Assembly (NCBI GenBank): GCA_040218145.1
Contig: JAVJQK010000039.1
Coordinates: 1 to 64,000, forward strand
Source: Sandaracinaceae bacterium
GTDB taxonomy: Bacteria > Myxococcota_A > Polyangia > Polyangiales > Sandaracinaceae
DNA length: 64,000 nt
Direction: 5' to 3'
Positions 41,909 through 51,011 of this stretch are shown here, one piece after another; position 1 is the stretch's first letter, and every line of letters starts with the position of its first letter. A model generated the notes under the pieces. The model worked only from the letters and a program-made list of their open reading frames with translations. It did no database searches and was not told the origin of the DNA. Position numbers and translations under genes: made by a program.

Positions 41909-42466
41909 ATGGAGGTAGCGCGCGGGGACGAGGAGACCGGCGGCTTTTCTTTGCGGGAGACGCAGCCCGAGCTGTCCGTTTCCCATCTGCACGGCCCCGC
42001 CACGATCCGGGCGGTCTTCGCGCCCATGCTCGCCGAGCACGAGCAGCTGCGCTTGCTGCTGCGTTGCTTGGTGATCGCGCAGAGCGCGTCGGCTCGGGCG
42101 ACGATCGTCCAGACCCTGCGGGACTTCCTCCTCGGGCACGACGCGACGGAGCGCGCGGTCCTGTACGAGGCGCTTCGGGTCGATGCTCGAACGCGCGCCG
42201 CGGTGCGCGAGGCCACCGAAGGGCACGAGGCGCTCGAGGCGGCGTTGGGAACGTTGGCCGTCGCCACGCTCGCGCGAACCGACGAGGTGGAGTCTCACCT
42301 GGCCGACTTTCGGCAACGACTCACCGTGCACCTGCTGGGCGAGGAGCACCGGCTGTACCCGCTGGCGCTGCGGACGCTGGGGGTGGAAGAGTGCGTGCGC
42401 CTGGTCGCGCGGTTCCGCGACGCGCGGAGCGCGAGCCACGGCAGGAACCTTCCATGGGCCGAGTGA
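41909..42466 (+). CDS. Hemerythrin-like (HHE) domain protein
   Basis: A 185-aa protein; ATG at 41909 behind GGAGGG (ATG at 41891 is possible). Four-helix layout with iron-ligand-type His/Glu: PMLAEHEQLRLLLRCLV, LLGHDATERAVLYEAL, TEGHEALEAAL, FRQRLTVHLLGEEHRLYPLA. The spacing fits a cation-binding HHE domain, which may bind a di-iron centre and sense oxygen or NO. A short IS end follows directly downstream. Confidence 0.75.
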   Translation: MEVARGDEETGGFSLRETQPELSVSHLHGPATIRAVFAPMLAEHEQLRLLLRCLVIAQSASARATIVQTLRDFLLGHDATERAVLYEALRVDARTRAAVREATEGHEALEAALGTLAVATLARTDEVESHLADFRQRLTVHLLGEEHRLYPLALRTLGVEECVRLVARFRDARSASHGRNLPWAE

Positions 42467-42483
42467 GGTGATGTCCCGCACGG

Positions 42484-42560
42484 TGTTGAACTTCGGCGGC
42501 AGCTCCGAGGGCATCTACGCGACGTGGGCCTCGGACTCAACTCCTCGGTTGAGCCGCACT
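42484..42560 (-). repeat. Solo 3' end of IS256-family element
   Basis: About 77 bases (tgttgaacttcggcggcagc, then ctacgcgacgtgggcctcgg) match the left end of the IS256 remnant at 43505-43578, including the region coding its last residues (ESEAHVA-type end). It is a stray IS end left after deletion. The stretch 42561-42903 has no supported gene. Confidence 0.6.
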
Positions 42561-42903
42561 TAGCAGGCAGATCCCTGAATGCACAAATCTGCCGGCTCCC
42601 CCCTTTGAAGGGCGGCGGCGGGCAGACCGAGAGGCTCGACGGCGAGGACCTCGTCGAGCCTCTCGAGCCTACCACCGCCGCGCCGAGGGCGGTGACCATG
42701 GACGAAGACCATCCGCGCGAACAGATGGCGCTTTGCCGCTGCGCCTACGTCGCACTTCGAGCCGCTGCGCATGCAGCGAGAGTTCGGGCGATCACCCAGC
42801 TGGGAGGAGCACGACCGGACAGTAGATTCGACACGACGGCGTGCGGGGGCTACCGCACAACGAGGCTGTGCTCCCTGCCGTCGCGCGTGGTATCTAGGGA
42901 CGG

Positions 42904-43470
42904 ATGTTTCGTAGGCCGTCGAGCGTGGTGCTGACGATCGCGCTGGTCGCGGGCGGCTGCGGCGAGCGCACCCGACCCGAGCGGACCGCCGAGCCCGCGC
43001 CCTCCAGCCAGCCTTCCCCCGGGAGCTCCACCGAGACCTCGGACGTCGCGCCTCTGACCGAGCCGACTGGGGTTGCGCCGACGTTCCCCGGTGGGGTGAG
43101 CGCCGGCGCATCGGTCCGAGCAATCCGGAGCGCCCTGGGCGAGCCGCCGACCTGGCGCGAGGTCCGCCGAGGCGACGGCTGCGTTGACGAGACCTGGTAC
43201 ACGGTCGAGCTGACGCAACTGGGTGTCGAAGGGAGGGCGCAGTATCAGTTCTACGGCGACCTCGGGCTCGGCCTCGTCTCCTTTCTCCCCGACGACGAGA
43301 CTGCCTACGAGCGGGCCCTCGCGACGGCCGGGATCCAGCTGGATCCCGGCCCGATGGGCGCGACAATCGGCAACATCACCGTGGGACGCACCCCCATGGG
43401 CGACTTCGACTGGGCCGCAGACGCGGTCCAGGCGGAGGTCAACGAGCGGCTCGAGGCCTGCGCACGCTGA
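42904..43470 (+). CDS. Predicted lipoprotein
   Basis: A 188-aa protein starting ATG: basic FRRPSS start, hydrophobic core and lipobox (VLTIALVAGGC), then a Pro/Ser/Thr spacer and a globular domain (GASVRAIRSALGEPPTWREV; QYQFYGDLGLGLVSFLPDDE; VQAEVNERLEACAR). The spacer suggests it is set off from the membrane. Flanked on both sides by IS256 ends (42484 and 43506). Function unknown. Confidence 0.75.
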   Translation: MFRRPSSVVLTIALVAGGCGERTRPERTAEPAPSSQPSPGSSTETSDVAPLTEPTGVAPTFPGGVSAGASVRAIRSALGEPPTWREVRRGDGCVDETWYTVELTQLGVEGRAQYQFYGDLGLGLVSFLPDDETAYERALATAGIQLDPGPMGATIGNITVGRTPMGDFDWAADAVQAEVNERLEACAR

Positions 43471-43505
43471 CGACCCTGCGACGCGCGCCATGGGATGGCC
43501 CACAT

Positions 43506-44226
43506 GTTGAACTTCGGCAGCGGCCCCGAGTGCATCTACGCGACGTGAGCCTCGGACTCCACCCCGCGATCGAGCCGCGCGTCGTGTTGCCGCAGGCCGT
43601 CGAGGAGCTTGGGCATGCCCTTGAATCCGCGGACACGGCGGAAGGTCTTCTGCCGCTCGAGGACGGCGGCGACGACCCAGCGGCGAACCATGCTGCCGGA
43701 GCGCCACCACTTCACGCGCCGGGAGACGTCCCGGACGCCGCCGTTGAGATTCTCGATCGCGTTGGTGCGTACTTACGCGTGGCGACGCCCACGACCATCT
43801 GCTCGAACATCCGCTCCACCAGCGGGTCCTCGGCGGCCAGCTCCCGCCAGCTCGGAAGCTCCACCTCCCCCTTGGCGTCGCGGACGCGGGGGCGGCGGAC
43901 CTTCACCCGCCGGCCACCCAGGGTGAGCATCCCCTCGGTGCTCCCGGCCCGTTGGGGCCCTTCTTGGCCGCGGACGTAGGCCGGACCGCACAGCGCGAGC
44001 CGGTCCTGCTCCAACATCACGGCGAGCGCCTCCAGCCCCGCCTGGTGAACGAGCTCGCGAAGCTCGCGGCGAACGAAGCCGGCCAGCGGCATCACCAGCT
44101 GAAGGTGCGAGTGAGCTTCCTCCGAGCTCGGCGATTCGGCAGTCTTGGTCATGGCGGTTTCTCCTCCTTCTATGCAAGCCCGAGACTCCCTCGGGCGAGG
44201 AGGAACCGCCGCCGATTTCTAACAAC
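43506..44226 (-). mobile_element. Internally deleted IS256-family element
   Basis: The transposase gene reads on the minus strand from ATG 44152: MPLAGFVRRELRELVHQAGL, RRVKVRRPRVRDAKGEVELP, MFEQMVVGVATRKY. Then about two thirds of the gene (the catalytic DDE core) is missing. It resumes, out of frame, at TNAIENLNGGVRDVSRRVKW and runs to a stop near 43536. Imperfect inverted ends can be seen: GTTGAACTTCGGCAGCGG on the left, and GTTGTTAGAAATCGGCGGCGG read inward on the right. It cannot code an active transposase but could be mobilised in trans. Confidence 0.8.
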
Positions 44227-44478
44227 GCCTGGGACTTGCCCCCGAGTGACGCGGAGCCGGGGATGATAGCCCGTCCCAGTGACCGGCGACGCTCCCTGGA
44301 AGATGGAAGCGGAGGCGCGCCTGGCTCGCCGTGGGCTCGCCACGGGGCCGTGGCTGGCGACTGGCGACCAGCAGACGGCTCGTAACGTTCCCCGTTTCGG
44401 ATGCCGGGGCCGGACCTAGGCTCAGGTCAGGCGTGCGACCTCGAGCTGCACGCCGATGCTGATCCCGAAGGCGACTCG

Positions 44479-45600
44479 ATGCAGCACGACGACAAGCCCA
44501 CCGACTTTCCACCCGGGTATCTCATCGATGGTCGCTACCGGGTCGAGGGACTGCTTGGGGAAGGTGGGATGGGTTGGATCTGGGCCGCGGTTCACGTTCG
44601 GCTCAACCGTCCCGTGGTCATCAAGACGCTGCGTTCGTACGCCGCCCGGAGCGAGATCTCCGTCAAGCGGTTCTTGCGGGAGGCGCGCGCTGCCCCGGAG
44701 CTCGAGCACCCCGGCGTCGTCCGGGTCTTCGATGTCGGGCGCCTGGAGCGAGACGGGACCCCCTACCTCGTGATGGAGCGTCTGGTCGGGGACGATCTCG
44801 ACGAGGCCCTCGGGCGGCGGGGGCGGTTGTCGCTGCGAGAGGTGTGCGACTGGTTGGAGCCCGCCGCCGCCGCTCTCGATGCGGCGCATGCTCGCGGCAT
44901 CGTGCATCGTGACGTCAAGCCCGCGAACATATTTCGAGCCCAGGGACCGCAAGGTTACACGACGAAGCTGCTGGACTTCGGGCTCGCGGCGCTCCGCGAT
45001 GAGGCCGGGGGAGATCGAGCGACCAAGCTCACCCGCCGCGGCGTCGTACTCGGCACCCCGCACTACATGGCGCCGGAGTGTGCCGAGGGGGGCCAGGCCG
45101 ACCGGCGGAGCGACGTCTACTCGCTGGCGTGCGTGGTCTTCGAGATGCTGACCGGCGACGTGCCGCATGACGCGGACACGCCGATCGGCGTGCTGAGCGC
45201 GAAGGTGTGTGAGCCGGCGCCGCGGCTGTCTGAGCGCTCGGAGCTCACGTTCAGCACTCCGGTCGAGCAGGTCTTCGCCGACGCGCTGTCTCGCGACCCC
45301 TCCCAACGGCCCCCCAGCGCAGGCGCGCTCCTCAGCCGCCTGCGCGCGGAGATCGAAGACGACGCCAGAGAGACCGGCGCGCCGCCACCTACGATGGGTG
45401 CGGACATCCGGCGTTCGCTGCCCACCCTCGCTGCGCCTTCGGAGCACTTGCCGCTGAAACGCTGGCGTTCAAGTGCCTCGGCCTTCGTCGCGCTGGCGTT
45501 GGCCGTCGTTCTCGCGTGGACGGGCTGGATGCTCAGTCGGAACTGCTCGGCGTCAGGTGAGCAACGGGATGACCCGACAGGGCGGGTGCCCGGACGGTAG
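44479..45600 (+). CDS. Membrane Ser/Thr protein kinase
   Basis: A 373-aa Hanks-type kinase from ATG at 44479 (MQHDDKPTDF). Glycine loop LGEGGMGWIW, Lys49 (VVIKTL), HRDVKPAN (143-150), DFG (166-168), and the GTPHYMAPE activation segment. A membrane helix (about 338-356, FVALALAVVLAWTGWML) precedes a short tail with one Cys, so the kinase faces the cytosol and almost nothing is outside. All catalytic residues are present. The region 44227-44478 between the IS end and this gene probably holds its promoter. Confidence 0.93.
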   Translation: MQHDDKPTDFPPGYLIDGRYRVEGLLGEGGMGWIWAAVHVRLNRPVVIKTLRSYAARSEISVKRFLREARAAPELEHPGVVRVFDVGRLERDGTPYLVMERLVGDDLDEALGRRGRLSLREVCDWLEPAAAALDAAHARGIVHRDVKPANIFRAQGPQGYTTKLLDFGLAALRDEAGGDRATKLTRRGVVLGTPHYMAPECAEGGQADRRSDVYSLACVVFEMLTGDVPHDADTPIGVLSAKVCEPAPRLSERSELTFSTPVEQVFADALSRDPSQRPPSAGALLSRLRAEIEDDARETGAPPPTMGADIRRSLPTLAAPSEHLPLKRWRSSASAFVALALAVVLAWTGWMLSRNCSASGEQRDDPTGRVPGR

Positions 45601-45787
45601 CTCGTGTCAGGGGACCGGTACGAGGCAGGGACGGCGAACCTGATCGCACTGGGGACGGCCAATGTGGTCGCGCGGGCGGTCCGCCGCGCGTTCAGCACGG
45701 CCACCTCGCACGAGCGGATACGCGGATACGACCTCTGGCTGGCCGCTCGACGTTCGTGCTCTGGTAGTTCCTGGTATCCTGGACCAT

Positions 45788-46717
45788 ATGGGTTTCATCG
45801 CGCGGCGCGCTCTGAAGACGTCGCTGTGGTACCTGGCCGTCGCCACAGCCTGGATCGTGGGCACGAGTCTCGGCTTGGGTGCTCTCGACTTGGACTCCCA
45901 GACCCAGGCATGGTTGGAACTCATCAAAGGGGGATTCTTCGTCTCCGCCTCCGCTGCTTTCCTCTTCATTACGTCGAAGGCTGGCTTGCGGAAGCTGCTG
46001 CACGAGCGATCCGTCCGCGAGCGTGCGCAGATCGAACTCGCCCACGCTCTGCACCAGTCGGCCACTGCGGTGCTCGCCGCCTCCGTCGCCCATGACTTGA
46101 ACAACGTGCTGGTGGCCCTCTTCGGCGAACTCGACGACATGACCGGAGACGAAGCTCAAGTCGAGCGCATGACCAACGCGTTGCGGCGCGCCGCGGAGCT
46201 CTCGCGTGGGCTGATGCGCGCTGGTGGACCGGAAGGGACTGGCCAGGCGCAAGTGTTCGAAGTTGGCGGCGTCATAGAGGAGGCGCTCGTGGCGGTTCGT
46301 CGGCACCGATCTCTACGCGAGTGCGCTGTCACTACCGACCTCACCAACGGACTCGAGATCGAGGGTTTTCCCCAGCTCGTCTACCGGGTGGTGGTCAACC
46401 TCGCCATCAACTCCGCGGATGCAGACGCCAAGCAGCTACTCGTGCGGCTTCTCGGCCACAGCGGAGGAGTGACCTTGGAGATGCACGACGACGGCCCTGG
46501 CTTCCCCACCGAGTCGAAGCAGCGCTTGCTCGAGGCCTTCTTCACTACGAAGAAACATGGTACCGGTCTGGGCTTGTTGTCGGCGCGTCTCTGCGCAGAC
46601 CTGCACTCAGGGTCGATCGAGTTCGGCACGTCTGACGAGTTGGGTGGCGCATTGGTCCGGCTGGTGCTCGGGCCAGTGTCACCCAGCCAGCTTCCACCAC
46701 CATTGGAGCGTGATTGA
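45788..46717 (+). CDS. Small membrane histidine kinase
   Basis: A 309-aa protein; ATG at 45788 (MGFIARRALKTSL). Two membrane helices (about 10-33 and 45-64) with almost no loop, a helix with His102 in the HDLNN box (ASVAHDLNNVLVAL), and an ATPase domain (YRVVVNLAINSADADA; DDGPGFP; TTKKHGTGLGLLSARL). The short hairpin sensor suggests it senses the membrane or a protein partner. No receiver is attached. The 187 bases before it hold nothing recognisable. Confidence 0.87.
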   Translation: MGFIARRALKTSLWYLAVATAWIVGTSLGLGALDLDSQTQAWLELIKGGFFVSASAAFLFITSKAGLRKLLHERSVRERAQIELAHALHQSATAVLAASVAHDLNNVLVALFGELDDMTGDEAQVERMTNALRRAAELSRGLMRAGGPEGTGQAQVFEVGGVIEEALVAVRRHRSLRECAVTTDLTNGLEIEGFPQLVYRVVVNLAINSADADAKQLLVRLLGHSGGVTLEMHDDGPGFPTESKQRLLEAFFTTKKHGTGLGLLSARLCADLHSGSIEFGTSDELGGALVRLVLGPVSPSQLPPPLERD

Positions 46718-46787
46718 CACGAGATCGCCCTCCAGTGACATGCAGCGCTACTTCTCGGAAGGAGGCCAGAGCCCGGCCGCCGGCGGG

Positions 46788-48344
46788 CTAGCTGCTCGCA
46801 GCCGGGGGCGAGCTAGCGCTAGCCTGAAGGGCATCGGATACGGCGCTCAATAGCGTTGGAGTAGAGAAGGGTTTCTCCAAGAATCGTATATCACTTGTTT
46901 CTCTCCCCAGGACAATGCCTTTAGTATATCCGCTCATCAGGATGACCGGCAGGTTGGGACGGAATCGCAGCGCCTGTCGCGCCAGCTCAACGCCATTCAT
47001 CCCCGGCAATGCCACGTCTGTAATCAGCAGGTCAACGGCCATCGACTCGGTGTCCGCCTCGAGTATGCTGAGAGCTTCACGAGGTTCCCCGCATGTTCGG
47101 ACCCGATATCCGTGGGTGCTAAGAACACGGGCTAGCGCTCTGGCAACGGGCGCTTCGTCCTCGCAGACGAGCAACGTCGCACCGGTGCCTTCACGTGGAG
47201 AGAGGTCGCGGCGGGAGAGGGGCCTGGGCGAGCGTTGTCCATTGGAGTGCGACAGGGGTAGGCGAACTGTTATCAGCGTGCCTTTTCCTACCGAACTGTC
47301 AACGAGAACGGTCCCCCCGTAGGCGCTGACGATCTCATGCACGGACGCCAGTCCCATGCCTACCCCGACACCCTCTGGCTTGGTGGAGAAGAACGGGTCG
47401 AAGATCTTGGCGCGAACCTCCGCGCTCATTCCTTCTCCCGTATCGAGGATGGAGATCTCCCCGACCTCCTCGTCGGTCGAGCGAGACATTCCCACGAGGA
47501 TCTCTCCTGCCCCGGCGATAGCATCGCGCGAGTTGAGAACCAGGTTTGTGATGATCTGAGTGACGTGTATCGGCTCAACCTGAGCGCGGAGGTCGGGGAC
47601 GGACACGTCGAGGCTGAGGGAGATGCGCGCCGGAAGTAGGCGCTCGACCAGCGCGACCGCGTCGGGCACTACGTTAGCTAGATCGATGACCGGGACGTCC
47701 GGAGCGCTCTTCTGGGTTCGGCCGAATGCGAGAATCTGTTTGGCTGTGTCCGCCGCAGATACTACCGCATCCATCATTTCGGATAGCGCCAACTCCGCGT
47801 CAACCCGTTCGCCTGGGCCGGGCCCCGAGCTGCTGTCGAGGAGGTCTAGGTAGGTCATCACAACGGTGAGAGCGTTGTTGAAATCATGCGCGACTCCGCT
47901 CGTCAGCCTCCCCACGAGCTCCAGCCTTTGAGCCATTGCCAGGCGACCTTCGAGCTGCTTCTGCGGCCTGAGATCGCGCACGAACCCGGCGAACAGCTCG
48001 GATCCGTCCAGGTGCAACGGCGTCACGGTGAGTTCGACAGGGATGTCGACGTCGTCGCGACTCGTAGCGACCATTTCGAGTCGCTTGTTGAGGATTGGTC
48101 CCCGTCCGCTATGACGGAACTCGCGAAGCCCGGCCTCATGTTTGGCACGGAGCCTATTGGGGATGACCAGCTCTGAGAGCAGGGCTCCGAGTGCGTCCTT
48201 ACGGGCATATCCGAATAGCTGTTCGGCGGTCGAGTTCCACTCGACAACGCGACCGTGAACGTCCATCAATATTACGGCGTCCAGGCAGGCGTCGAACATC
48301 GCTCGAAGCCAATGCGAGGATTCTCCGAGTCCGCCGTGCGACAT
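46788..48344 (-). CDS. PAS hybrid histidine kinase with receiver
   Basis: A 518-aa cytosolic protein. PAS (about 12-125: FDACLDAVILMDVHGRVVEW, PVELTVTPLHLDGSELFAGF), HisKA-like helix with His153 (SGVAHDFNNALTVV), ATPase domain (ITNLVLNSRDAIAG; GVGMGLASVHEIVSAYGG) and a C-terminal receiver (LLVCEDEAPVARAL; phospho-Asp in LLITDVALPGMNG; Lys in FLEKPFS). It lies convergent with the small membrane kinase. A direct repeat begins 13 bases upstream of its ATG. Confidence 0.92.
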   Translation of the reverse strand: MSHGGLGESSHWLRAMFDACLDAVILMDVHGRVVEWNSTAEQLFGYARKDALGALLSELVIPNRLRAKHEAGLREFRHSGRGPILNKRLEMVATSRDDVDIPVELTVTPLHLDGSELFAGFVRDLRPQKQLEGRLAMAQRLELVGRLTSGVAHDFNNALTVVMTYLDLLDSSSGPGPGERVDAELALSEMMDAVVSAADTAKQILAFGRTQKSAPDVPVIDLANVVPDAVALVERLLPARISLSLDVSVPDLRAQVEPIHVTQIITNLVLNSRDAIAGAGEILVGMSRSTDEEVGEISILDTGEGMSAEVRAKIFDPFFSTKPEGVGVGMGLASVHEIVSAYGGTVLVDSSVGKGTLITVRLPLSHSNGQRSPRPLSRRDLSPREGTGATLLVCEDEAPVARALARVLSTHGYRVRTCGEPREALSILEADTESMAVDLLITDVALPGMNGVELARQALRFRPNLPVILMSGYTKGIVLGRETSDIRFLEKPFSTPTLLSAVSDALQASASSPPAASS

Positions 48345-48356
48345 CCCTCTGCCCCA

Positions 48357-48690
48357 GGTTAACAGTACCCAGCCACTCTGCGCCCGACAAGACGCAAGTC
48401 CGGGCGCTCGGACACGTGCTGCGCAACGCCGTCGACCACGGCTTCGAGGCGGGGAGCGGCTCGGGCGGGCAAGTCGGTGGCGAGCATCGTACGCGTCACG
48501 TCGGTTGCGACGGAGGGCACGTCATCTCAGGTCGCGCCCTCGGCGCGAGAAAGCGGCGACGCCTCGGCGCTGCGCAGCAGGGGCGCCACCGTCCGCCGGA
48601 GCGCGCTAGCCGAGACCGGCTTGGCCAGGTAGGCGGCGGCGCCGAGTCGAGTCAGCTCATCGCGGCGGGTGGGATCCCAGTTCCCCGAGA
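48357..48690. repeat. 334-bp direct repeat, copy 1 (mate at 52391)
   Basis: Starts ggttaacagtacccagccac and matches 52391-52725 with a few changes and one single-base indel. The right half corresponds, on the minus strand, to the last about 54 codons and stop of the FHA kinase gene at 52562, so copy 1 holds an orphan 3' end of that gene. The left part also reads VLRNAVDHGFEAGSGSG on the plus strand, which resembles a CheA-type ATPase box and may be gene debris. Confidence 0.9.
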
Positions 48691-48691
48691 C

Positions 48692-49512
48692 GTGAGCGGC
48701 GGGAGCGGGAGTCGCTGACGGAGTCGGAGACGACGACGTTCGTGGAAGTGTGGCCGCCTGCGTCGTGGTGGCAGATGAGCGAGCGCATCGAGGTGGTGGT
48801 CGGCGACTTCGTCGTCCGCGTGCCGGACGGGTTCGACACCTCGACGCTGCGGCAGGTGATCGACGCGCTCACGGAGGAGGAGTCGTGATCCTGTCCACCA
48901 CGCGTATCTTCGTCTGCCCGGAGCCGCAGGACATGCGGCGAGGGATCGGATCGTGGATGACCTCGCCGCGCTGATCCGACGCCTCGAAGAGATCGAGAAG
49001 AAGCAGGCCGCCCTGCAGGCCGAGCGGGACCACTACCGCGCGCTGTACCTCGAGATGCTCGAGCGCTGCCGCAAGAAGCCTACGGGACGCAAGCCGCTCC
49101 CCGACCACCTCCCCCGCGTCGACATCGAGGTGCTGCCCGAGGAGGTTCAGCGCGAGGGGCTCGACGCGTGCTGATGGGCGAGACGCCGGAGCTGCCGATC
49201 CCGCGCGGAATGGCAGGCCCGGGGATGCTGGCCGACACGCTCGTGAAGCAGTGGGACGACCACGCGCCGTTGAACATGGTCGGCGTCGAGCCCTGGGCCT
49301 GCCTCCGCGACCTCATGTGCCTGTTCCCGCGCTGGCCCAAGCACCAGGTCCTCGAGCTCGCTCCCGTCAACTGGGCCGCCACCGTCGCGCGCGAAGACGT
49401 TCAGGCCAAGCTCGCCGCAGACCCCTACCGCGCCCTCACCCTCGGCGACTGAGCCGGCCGCGTCTATCAGGCTCCGCCGGCTTGCGCCACGACGGGTGCG
49501 TGGAACGGATAC
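48692..49512 (+). mobile_element. Degenerate IS66-family element
   Basis: Pieces of all three IS66 genes follow in order: the end of orfA (MSERIEVVVGDFVVRVPDGF), a GTG-started tnpB beginning (VILSTTRIFVCPEPQDMRRG) cut after 30 codons, the tnpC N-terminus (LEEIEKKQAALQAERDHYRA; GRKPLPDHLPRVDIEVLPEE), a piece of its middle (PRGMAGPGMLADTLVKQWDD) and its C-terminal domain (VEPWACLRDLMCLFPRWPKH) ending at a stop at 49452. The DDE core is missing. The right end region (tatcaggctccgccggcttg through gtgcgtggaacggatac) reappears at 58614-58685. Confidence 0.8.
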
Positions 49513-49534
49513 GCGGCATTCGCCACCTGGTGCA

Positions 49535-49690
49535 TTACGCGCTCGCGCTCCGCGAAGTCCCCTCGAGACCGACGCGCGCGTCGACCTCCTCGCGGAGCAG
49601 CCGAGCGATCGTGGCGATCCCCTCCGTCTTCCCGTTGCACTCCGGATCGGTCTCGCGCATCGTCGTCGTCATCGGTGCCTCGTCGGTCAT
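49535..49690 (-). CDS. Short ORF, doubtful
   Basis: A 51-codon frame starting ATG (MTDEAPMTTTMRETDPECNG) and ending TAA, with plausible composition and a GGAG rather far upstream. It lies between the IS66 remnant and the low-G+C gene. It could be the start of a truncated gene. Low confidence. Confidence 0.25.
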   Translation of the reverse strand: MTDEAPMTTTMRETDPECNGKTEGIATIARLLREEVDARVGLEGTSRSASA

Positions 49691-49760
49691 GGGTCCAAGC
49701 AACTCCATGCTCCGATCGAGGTCACCGATACCTCAAGCCCTCCCGGCTACGCCGCCCGCC

Positions 49761-50816
49761 TCAGCTCCGAGCGCGCTCCAGACCCGCCCGACCGCGTTCG
49801 ATGTCGGACAATTCGGTCAGCGTCCAGTCGTCGCCTGCGAGGCGAAAAATGCCCCGTCTGTCGATCGCCCAGAGAACCTTTCCCGTCGAAGACAGGTCCA
49901 GCAGATTGTCCGGCTCGCGCGCACAGCCGGTCTCAATCGGCGTCAGATTTTCGCCGTCGTAGGTATGGAGGGACGGACCGTTGAAACCGGGAAACTCCGC
50001 CGCGCCGATATAACGAACACGGTTGTGAATCGCGGTCATGTGCAGCGCGCGCTCTTCGTTTTGATAGATCCTCTCGAAGCCTGCGTCGAGCGTGCCGCGA
50101 AAGATCTCCGCGACGGGGTCATCGCCGCACAGAATGGCCTGATCGCCCTCCGATCCGCCCCTGACCAGCCGCGCGCCACTGGCAAGCCACAACTCGTCGC
50201 TCGCGTCTCCGCGCAATCGCACGACACGGCCCAGAGCGCCGAGCAGGTAGTGGTCACCTCCGACCGCGATGGCTTTGTAGAAATGCGGATATTTACGGAT
50301 GTGCTCCACCCGCGGCTTCGTGGTCCGGGCCACGTATTCAGGGGTCGTTTCCTGGGCTTTGCGGGGTGGTGGCGCAGGCGGCGGAGGCGAGGTCACCGCC
50401 GCGATCCATTTGTCTGCCACGACATCGTAGAACCACATCTTTGAATTGTTGCACGACAGATAATATCTGTCGCCGATCCGGCTTATGTCGAAAAGAGAAA
50501 TGCGATCCTCGGGCGGCGGCGCGCGTCCGACTTTCCGGGTTTTTCTGGATATCAAAAAAAGCTGGTCGCGCGACAATACCCACGCGGCGTGGGTGTCGAG
50601 ATTGAACGTCCCCGAGTAGACGATGCCGACCCCCGGCGTGGCAAAGCTTTCTACCGCGAAGGTGTCGAACTCGACATAGTGGCAGCGCCACGACTTTTTC
50701 GTGTTTTCCTCCACATCGAATTCGTCTTCGCCCGCCAGGCGTTCACGTTCGGCACGCACGAAATCGTCGTCATCGAGGACGAAGGCAAGGTTGTCGCTGA
50801 TCGGGATGGTAAACAT
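49761..50816 (-). CDS. Hypothetical protein on lower-G+C DNA, probably acquired
   Basis: A 351-aa protein starting ATG (MFTIPISDNLAFVLDDDDFV). Repeated short beta segments with YYLSCNNSKMWFYDVVADKW, HYLLGALGRVVRLRG and KVLWAIDRRGIFRLAG suggest a beta-propeller-like fold. Two 60-base stretches I counted were 55% and 62% G+C, well below the surroundings, and codon use is more relaxed (AAA, TTT, ATA appear). It sits between IS66 and ISL3 debris, so horizontal transfer is likely. The extreme C-terminus (ERGRAGLERARS) may be host sequence fused at the junction. Function unknown. Confidence 0.75.
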   Translation of the reverse strand: MFTIPISDNLAFVLDDDDFVRAERERLAGEDEFDVEENTKKSWRCHYVEFDTFAVESFATPGVGIVYSGTFNLDTHAAWVLSRDQLFLISRKTRKVGRAPPPEDRISLFDISRIGDRYYLSCNNSKMWFYDVVADKWIAAVTSPPPPAPPPRKAQETTPEYVARTTKPRVEHIRKYPHFYKAIAVGGDHYLLGALGRVVRLRGDASDELWLASGARLVRGGSEGDQAILCGDDPVAEIFRGTLDAGFERIYQNEERALHMTAIHNRVRYIGAAEFPGFNGPSLHTYDGENLTPIETGCAREPDNLLDLSSTGKVLWAIDRRGIFRLAGDDWTLTELSDIERGRAGLERARS

Positions 50817-51011
50817 CGGCGGATAGTCACCATGAACGCCCTCCCGGAAGTTGTCATATCACCCATACTGCGAAATACCGAGGGCTGCCGAGCGGGGTAG
50901 CCGAGGGAGAGTAGAGCCGGGGATGTGGGGGCGTGGGACGACCTCCGGGCGCGAGAGCCTGAGCCGGCCATCGGGCATAGACGCCCGAGATCCCAGTGTG
51001 TTACTTTATCA

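Noticed and set aside
48403-48470. CheA-like ATPase motif (VLRNAVDHGFE) on the plus strand in both repeat copies
   Set aside because: Only about 20 residues match and no kinase frame extends from it; kept as part of the repeat description rather than as a gene.
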